This document shows positions 61,202 to 64,000 of a stretch of 64,000 nucleotides of DNA, piece by piece. The stretch lies in contig JAYELS010000026.1 in the NCBI GenBank assembly GCA_034717695.1, positions 1 through 64,000 on the forward strand, in the 5' to 3' direction. This DNA comes from NAT127 sp034717695 (lineage in GTDB: Bacteria; Pseudomonadota; Gammaproteobacteria; Pseudomonadales; Porticoccaceae). Position numbers and translations under genes: made by a program. Within the stretch, counting starts at the first letter, position 1; the number at the start of each line of letters is the position of its first letter. The notes below the pieces were generated by a model, which worked only from the letters and a program-made list of their open reading frames with translations, was not told the DNA's origin and searched no databases.

Positions 61202-62926
61202 TCAGGGGAGCAGCCGGTTGATGATGAGCTGCACGGACTCCCGGCTCCGCCAGAGATTGACATCGAGACGATAGAGGACATCAACTCGCTCCAGGGGGCC
61301 GCCCAGGCGCTCGGGGGGGACGTTGAAGGCGATGGCATCCACCGCAAAGCCGCGATCCCGGCCGCTGCCCAGGGTCATCTTCAGGTGCTTGCCGCCCAGC
61401 ACCCGCTGTTCCAGCACGGTGAACTGGCCGCGAAACAGGGGCTCCGGGAACTGCTGGCCCCAGGGCCCCGCGTCCCGCAGCCAGCGGGCGTTGTCGAGGC
61501 TGATCTCTGCCGGGTCGAGCACCCCGTCGATCAGGATCTCCTCTTCCAGATCCGCGCTGGTGAGGCAGCGGCGCACCTCCGCCTCAAAGGCGCTGGCGAA
61601 GGCGTCGAAGCGCGCCCTGGGCAGGCTCAGCCCCGCCGCCATGGCGTGGCCACCAAACTTGGTGAGAAGGCCCGGGTGGCGGGCGGCAACAGCGTCCAGG
61701 GCATCGCGGATATGGAGCCCCGGAATGGAGCGGGCGGACCCCTTGAGGTCCCCGTTGCCGTCCTCGCCAAAGGCGATCACCGGGCGGTGAAAGCGATCCT
61801 TGATGCGGGACGCCAACAAACCCACCACACCCTGATGCCAGTCCGGATCGTACAGGCATAGCCCCCAGGGCAAGGCCTGTTCGTCCAGGTGCAGGCGCTC
61901 GACGATGGCGAGGGCCTCCCGCTGCATGTCCGCCTCGATGACCCGGCGGTCGCTGTTGAGCTGGTCCAGCTCCACCGCCATCTCCCGGGCCAGGGCGGGG
62001 TTGTCCTCCAGCAGCAGATGAATGCCGTGGGTCATGTCATCGAGGCGCCCGGCGGCATTGAGGCGCGGGCCGAGGGTAAAGCCCAGATCAGCGGCCACCA
62101 GGCGCTCCCGCTCCCGCCCCGCCACCTCCAGCAGGGCGAGGATGCCGGGGCGGCACACCCCGGCGCGCATCCGCTTGAGGCCCTGGTGGACCAGCACCCG
62201 GTTGACCCGGTCGAGGGGCACCACGTCCGCCACGGTGCCCAGGGCCACCAGGTCCAGCCAGGTGGCCATATTGGGCTCGGGAATGCCCCGTTCGGCGAAC
62301 CAGCCCCGGGCCCGCAGGCGGCCGCGCAGGGCGGTGAGCAGAAAGAAAATGACCCCCACCCCCGCCAGGTTCTTGGTGGGGAACGGACAGCCCGGTTGAT
62401 TGGGGTTAACGATGGCATCCGCCGCCGGCAGCTGGCGCCCGGGGAGGTGGTGGTCGGTGACGATGACCCCGAGACCCGCCGCCTTGGCGGCCGCGACACC
62501 CTCGATACTGGAAATACCGTTATCCACGGTAATCAACAGGTTGGGCGACTTTGTCAATGCCAGATCGACAATTTCCGGGGTGAGCCCGTAGCCGTACTCG
62601 AAGCGGTTGGGCACGAGAAAGTCCACACCGGCAAGGCCCATGGACTCGAGGGCGAGAACCCCAAGGGCGGTGCTGGTGGCACCATCGGTATCAAAGTCAC
62701 CAACAATCAATACCCTGTGCTGCCTTTGCAGGGCATTTTCGAGGATATCGAGGGCGGCATCGAGGCCCTGAAGATGGTCGGGTGGGGGCAGTTCCGCCAG
62801 CTGGCGGCCCAACTGCCCGGGGCCTTCGATGCCCCGCGCGGCGTAGATCCGCCGCAACAGGGCCGGGGTGCCGTCATCGGGCCAGGGCGCGCTGCCATCG
62901 GGTATCGGACGATGCCGGATAATCAT
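61202..62926 (-). CDS. recJ: Single-stranded-DNA-specific exonuclease RecJ
   Basis: 574 residues. DHH family: VGDFDTDGATS (about 75), TVDNGISS (about 130), TDHHLPG (about 155), then the DHHA1 domain with GGHAMAAGLSL (about 418). 5'-3' exonuclease in RecF and mismatch repair. Follows thrC by 33 bp. Confidence 0.96.
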   Translation of the reverse strand: MIIRHRPIPDGSAPWPDDGTPALLRRIYAARGIEGPGQLGRQLAELPPPDHLQGLDAALDILENALQRQHRVLIVGDFDTDGATSTALGVLALESMGLAGVDFLVPNRFEYGYGLTPEIVDLALTKSPNLLITVDNGISSIEGVAAAKAAGLGVIVTDHHLPGRQLPAADAIVNPNQPGCPFPTKNLAGVGVIFFLLTALRGRLRARGWFAERGIPEPNMATWLDLVALGTVADVVPLDRVNRVLVHQGLKRMRAGVCRPGILALLEVAGRERERLVAADLGFTLGPRLNAAGRLDDMTHGIHLLLEDNPALAREMAVELDQLNSDRRVIEADMQREALAIVERLHLDEQALPWGLCLYDPDWHQGVVGLLASRIKDRFHRPVIAFGEDGNGDLKGSARSIPGLHIRDALDAVAARHPGLLTKFGGHAMAAGLSLPRARFDAFASAFEAEVRRCLTSADLEEEILIDGVLDPAEISLDNARWLRDAGPWGQQFPEPLFRGQFTVLEQRVLGGKHLKMTLGSGRDRGFAVDAIAFNVPPERLGGPLERVDVLYRLDVNLWRSRESVQLIINRLLP

Positions 62927-62959
62927 CTCCGCAAACCCCCGCCCGCAAAGAACATCAAC

Positions 62960-64000
62960 TCAAACAGAGAGATTGGCGGCCATGAAGGCCTGCACCGCCG
63001 CCAGCTCGTTGTCGATCACCTCGAAGCGCTCCGGGCGCTCGAACAGGTCCGCCATGTGGTGGGGCAGCGGCGGGTCCTGGGGATAGCCCGCCTTGCGCAC
63101 CGCCTCGGGAAACTTGGCGGGGTGGGCGGTGGCCAGCGCCACCATGGGCACCGCGGGATCGCGGCGGCAGTGGCGGCCGGCGGCGACGCCGATGGCGGTG
63201 TGGGGGTCCAGCAGGTAGCCGCTGGTCTCCCACTCCTCGCGGATCAGCGCCACGGTCTCCTCGTCGCCGAGGCGGTGGCTGGCGAAGAGGCCCCGGGCCC
63301 GGGCCAGGGCGGCATCGTCCAGGTGCAGGTTGCCGGTGGCGCGGAAGTCCTCCATGAGCCTGGCGATGGCGGCGCCGTCCCGGTCGTGGAGATCGAACAG
63401 CAGCCGCTCGAAGTTGCTGGACACCATGATATCCATCGACGGCGACAGGCTGTGAATGAGTTGATGTCTGCTGTGATCGTTGGCGCTCAGGCAGCGGTGC
63501 AGGATGTCGTTGGCGTTGGTGCCGATCACCAGCTGATCCACCGGCAGGCCCATTTTGTGGGCCAGGTAGCCGGCGAAGATATCGCCGAAGTTGCCGGTGG
63601 GCACCGCGAACGATACCTTGCGCAGGGGCCCACCGAGGGACAGGGCGGCCCAGAAGTAGTAGACGATCTGGGCCATGATCCGCGCCCAGTTGATGGAGTT
63701 GACCGCGACGAGGCTCCTGTCCGCCGGCAAAAAGCCCTGGGCGCCGAAGCTGGCCTTGACCAGATTCTGGCAGTCGTCGAAGTTGCCCTTCAGGGCGATG
63801 TTGTGGATGTTGTCCCCCACCACGGTGGTCATCTGGCGGCGCTGCACCTCGGACACCCGGTTGTGGGGGTGGAGGATGAAAATGTCGATATTCTGGCAGC
63901 GGCGGCAACCCTCGATGGCAGCGGAGCCGGTGTCCCCGGAGGTGGCGCCCATGATCACCGCCTTCTGGCCGCGCTTTTCCAGCAGGTGGTCGAGCAGATG
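62960..64000 (-). CDS. thrC: Threonine synthase, C-terminal part (cut at window edge)
   Basis: 346 residues remain. The frame continues to base 64000, so the N-terminal portion (normally about 120 residues) with the PLP lysine lies outside. GATSGDTGSAAIEG, PTGNFGDIFAGYLA and PHTAIGV (about 275) support ThrC of the long bacterial type. Converts phosphohomoserine to threonine. Ahead of recJ, a Pseudomonas-like order. Confidence 0.95.
   Translation of the reverse strand, partial: HLLDHLLEKRGQKAVIMGATSGDTGSAAIEGCRRCQNIDIFILHPHNRVSEVQRRQMTTVVGDNIHNIALKGNFDDCQNLVKASFGAQGFLPADRSLVAVNSINWARIMAQIVYYFWAALSLGGPLRKVSFAVPTGNFGDIFAGYLAHKMGLPVDQLVIGTNANDILHRCLSANDHSRHQLIHSLSPSMDIMVSSNFERLLFDLHDRDGAAIARLMEDFRATGNLHLDDAALARARGLFASHRLGDEETVALIREEWETSGYLLDPHTAIGVAAGRHCRRDPAVPMVALATAHPAKFPEAVRKAGYPQDPPLPHHMADLFERPERFEVIDNELAAVQAFMAANLSV

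Noticed and set aside
1..64000. tRNA, rRNA, CRISPR or IS elements
   Set aside because: No T-loop motif in a cloverleaf context, no spaced identical direct repeats and no transposase-like protein was found.

Overview
The window is high-GC, densely coded chromosomal DNA of a gammaproteobacterium. The gene order is close to Pseudomonas-type chromosomes: nadB facing algU-mucA-mucB-rseC-mucD, then lepA-lepB-DUF4845-rnc-era-recO-acpS, then cysM-relA-mazG, with dapC-glnD-map and recJ/prfB/lysS elsewhere. The catabolic genes on the left suggest a free-living heterotroph of the Pseudomonadales/Cellvibrionales/Alcanivorax neighbourhood. Genus cannot be decided from the sequence alone. No rRNA, tRNA, CRISPR array or transposase was found. 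Only thrC is cut, at the right edge.

Region by region. 0.1-1.9 kb: sulfur assimilation (a cysteine synthase and PAPS reductase). 1.9-7.7 kb: a catabolic cluster with a Rieske oxygenase, an NTF2-like protein, an aldehyde dehydrogenase and an SDR dehydrogenase, divergent from a TetR regulator, plus a TauE/SafE-type exporter. 7.7-11.6 kb: a one-carbon block on one strand (adhC-fghA, folD, purU) that carries formaldehyde to formate by both the glutathione and the tetrahydrofolate routes. 11.7-14.0 kb: a flavodoxin-fold protein, a perfect 14-copy heptamer array, and etfBA. 14.0-15.2 kb: an AT-rich spacer and an orphan gene resembling phage lytic proteins. 15.2-24.5 kb: ttcA, nth, dapC, glnD, map, a secreted DUF547 protein, bioA and a GGCT-like gene. 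24.5-34.4 kb: trpS, apeB, uppP-tsaB, an AT-hook/histone H1-like protein, adk, mazG, relA, cysM. 34.6-46.3 kb: acpS-recO-era-rnc-DUF4845-lepB-lepA, then mucD-rseC-mucB-mucA-algU with a recognisable sigma-E promoter, then nadB. 46.3-55.4 kb: ygfX-sdhE, ygfZ, a PGPGW membrane protein, a secreted choice-of-anchor I protein, a VOC protein, a TetR/LysE-exporter pair with a perfect 19-bp operator, a homocysteine S-methyltransferase homologue, a periplasmic cyclase-family protein, yaeQ and ung. 55.5-64 kb: lysS, prfB (with the programmed frameshift), feoBA behind a Fur box, recJ and thrC.

The most interesting points are the demethylation/one-carbon locus at 1.9-12.1 kb, a family of 7-bp tandem repeats at five gene borders (one with a 17-bp perfect inverted repeat), the orphan phage-like muralytic gene, and two well-defined palindromic operators next to TetR-type regulation and bioA. 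Most of the rest is ordinary core genome.
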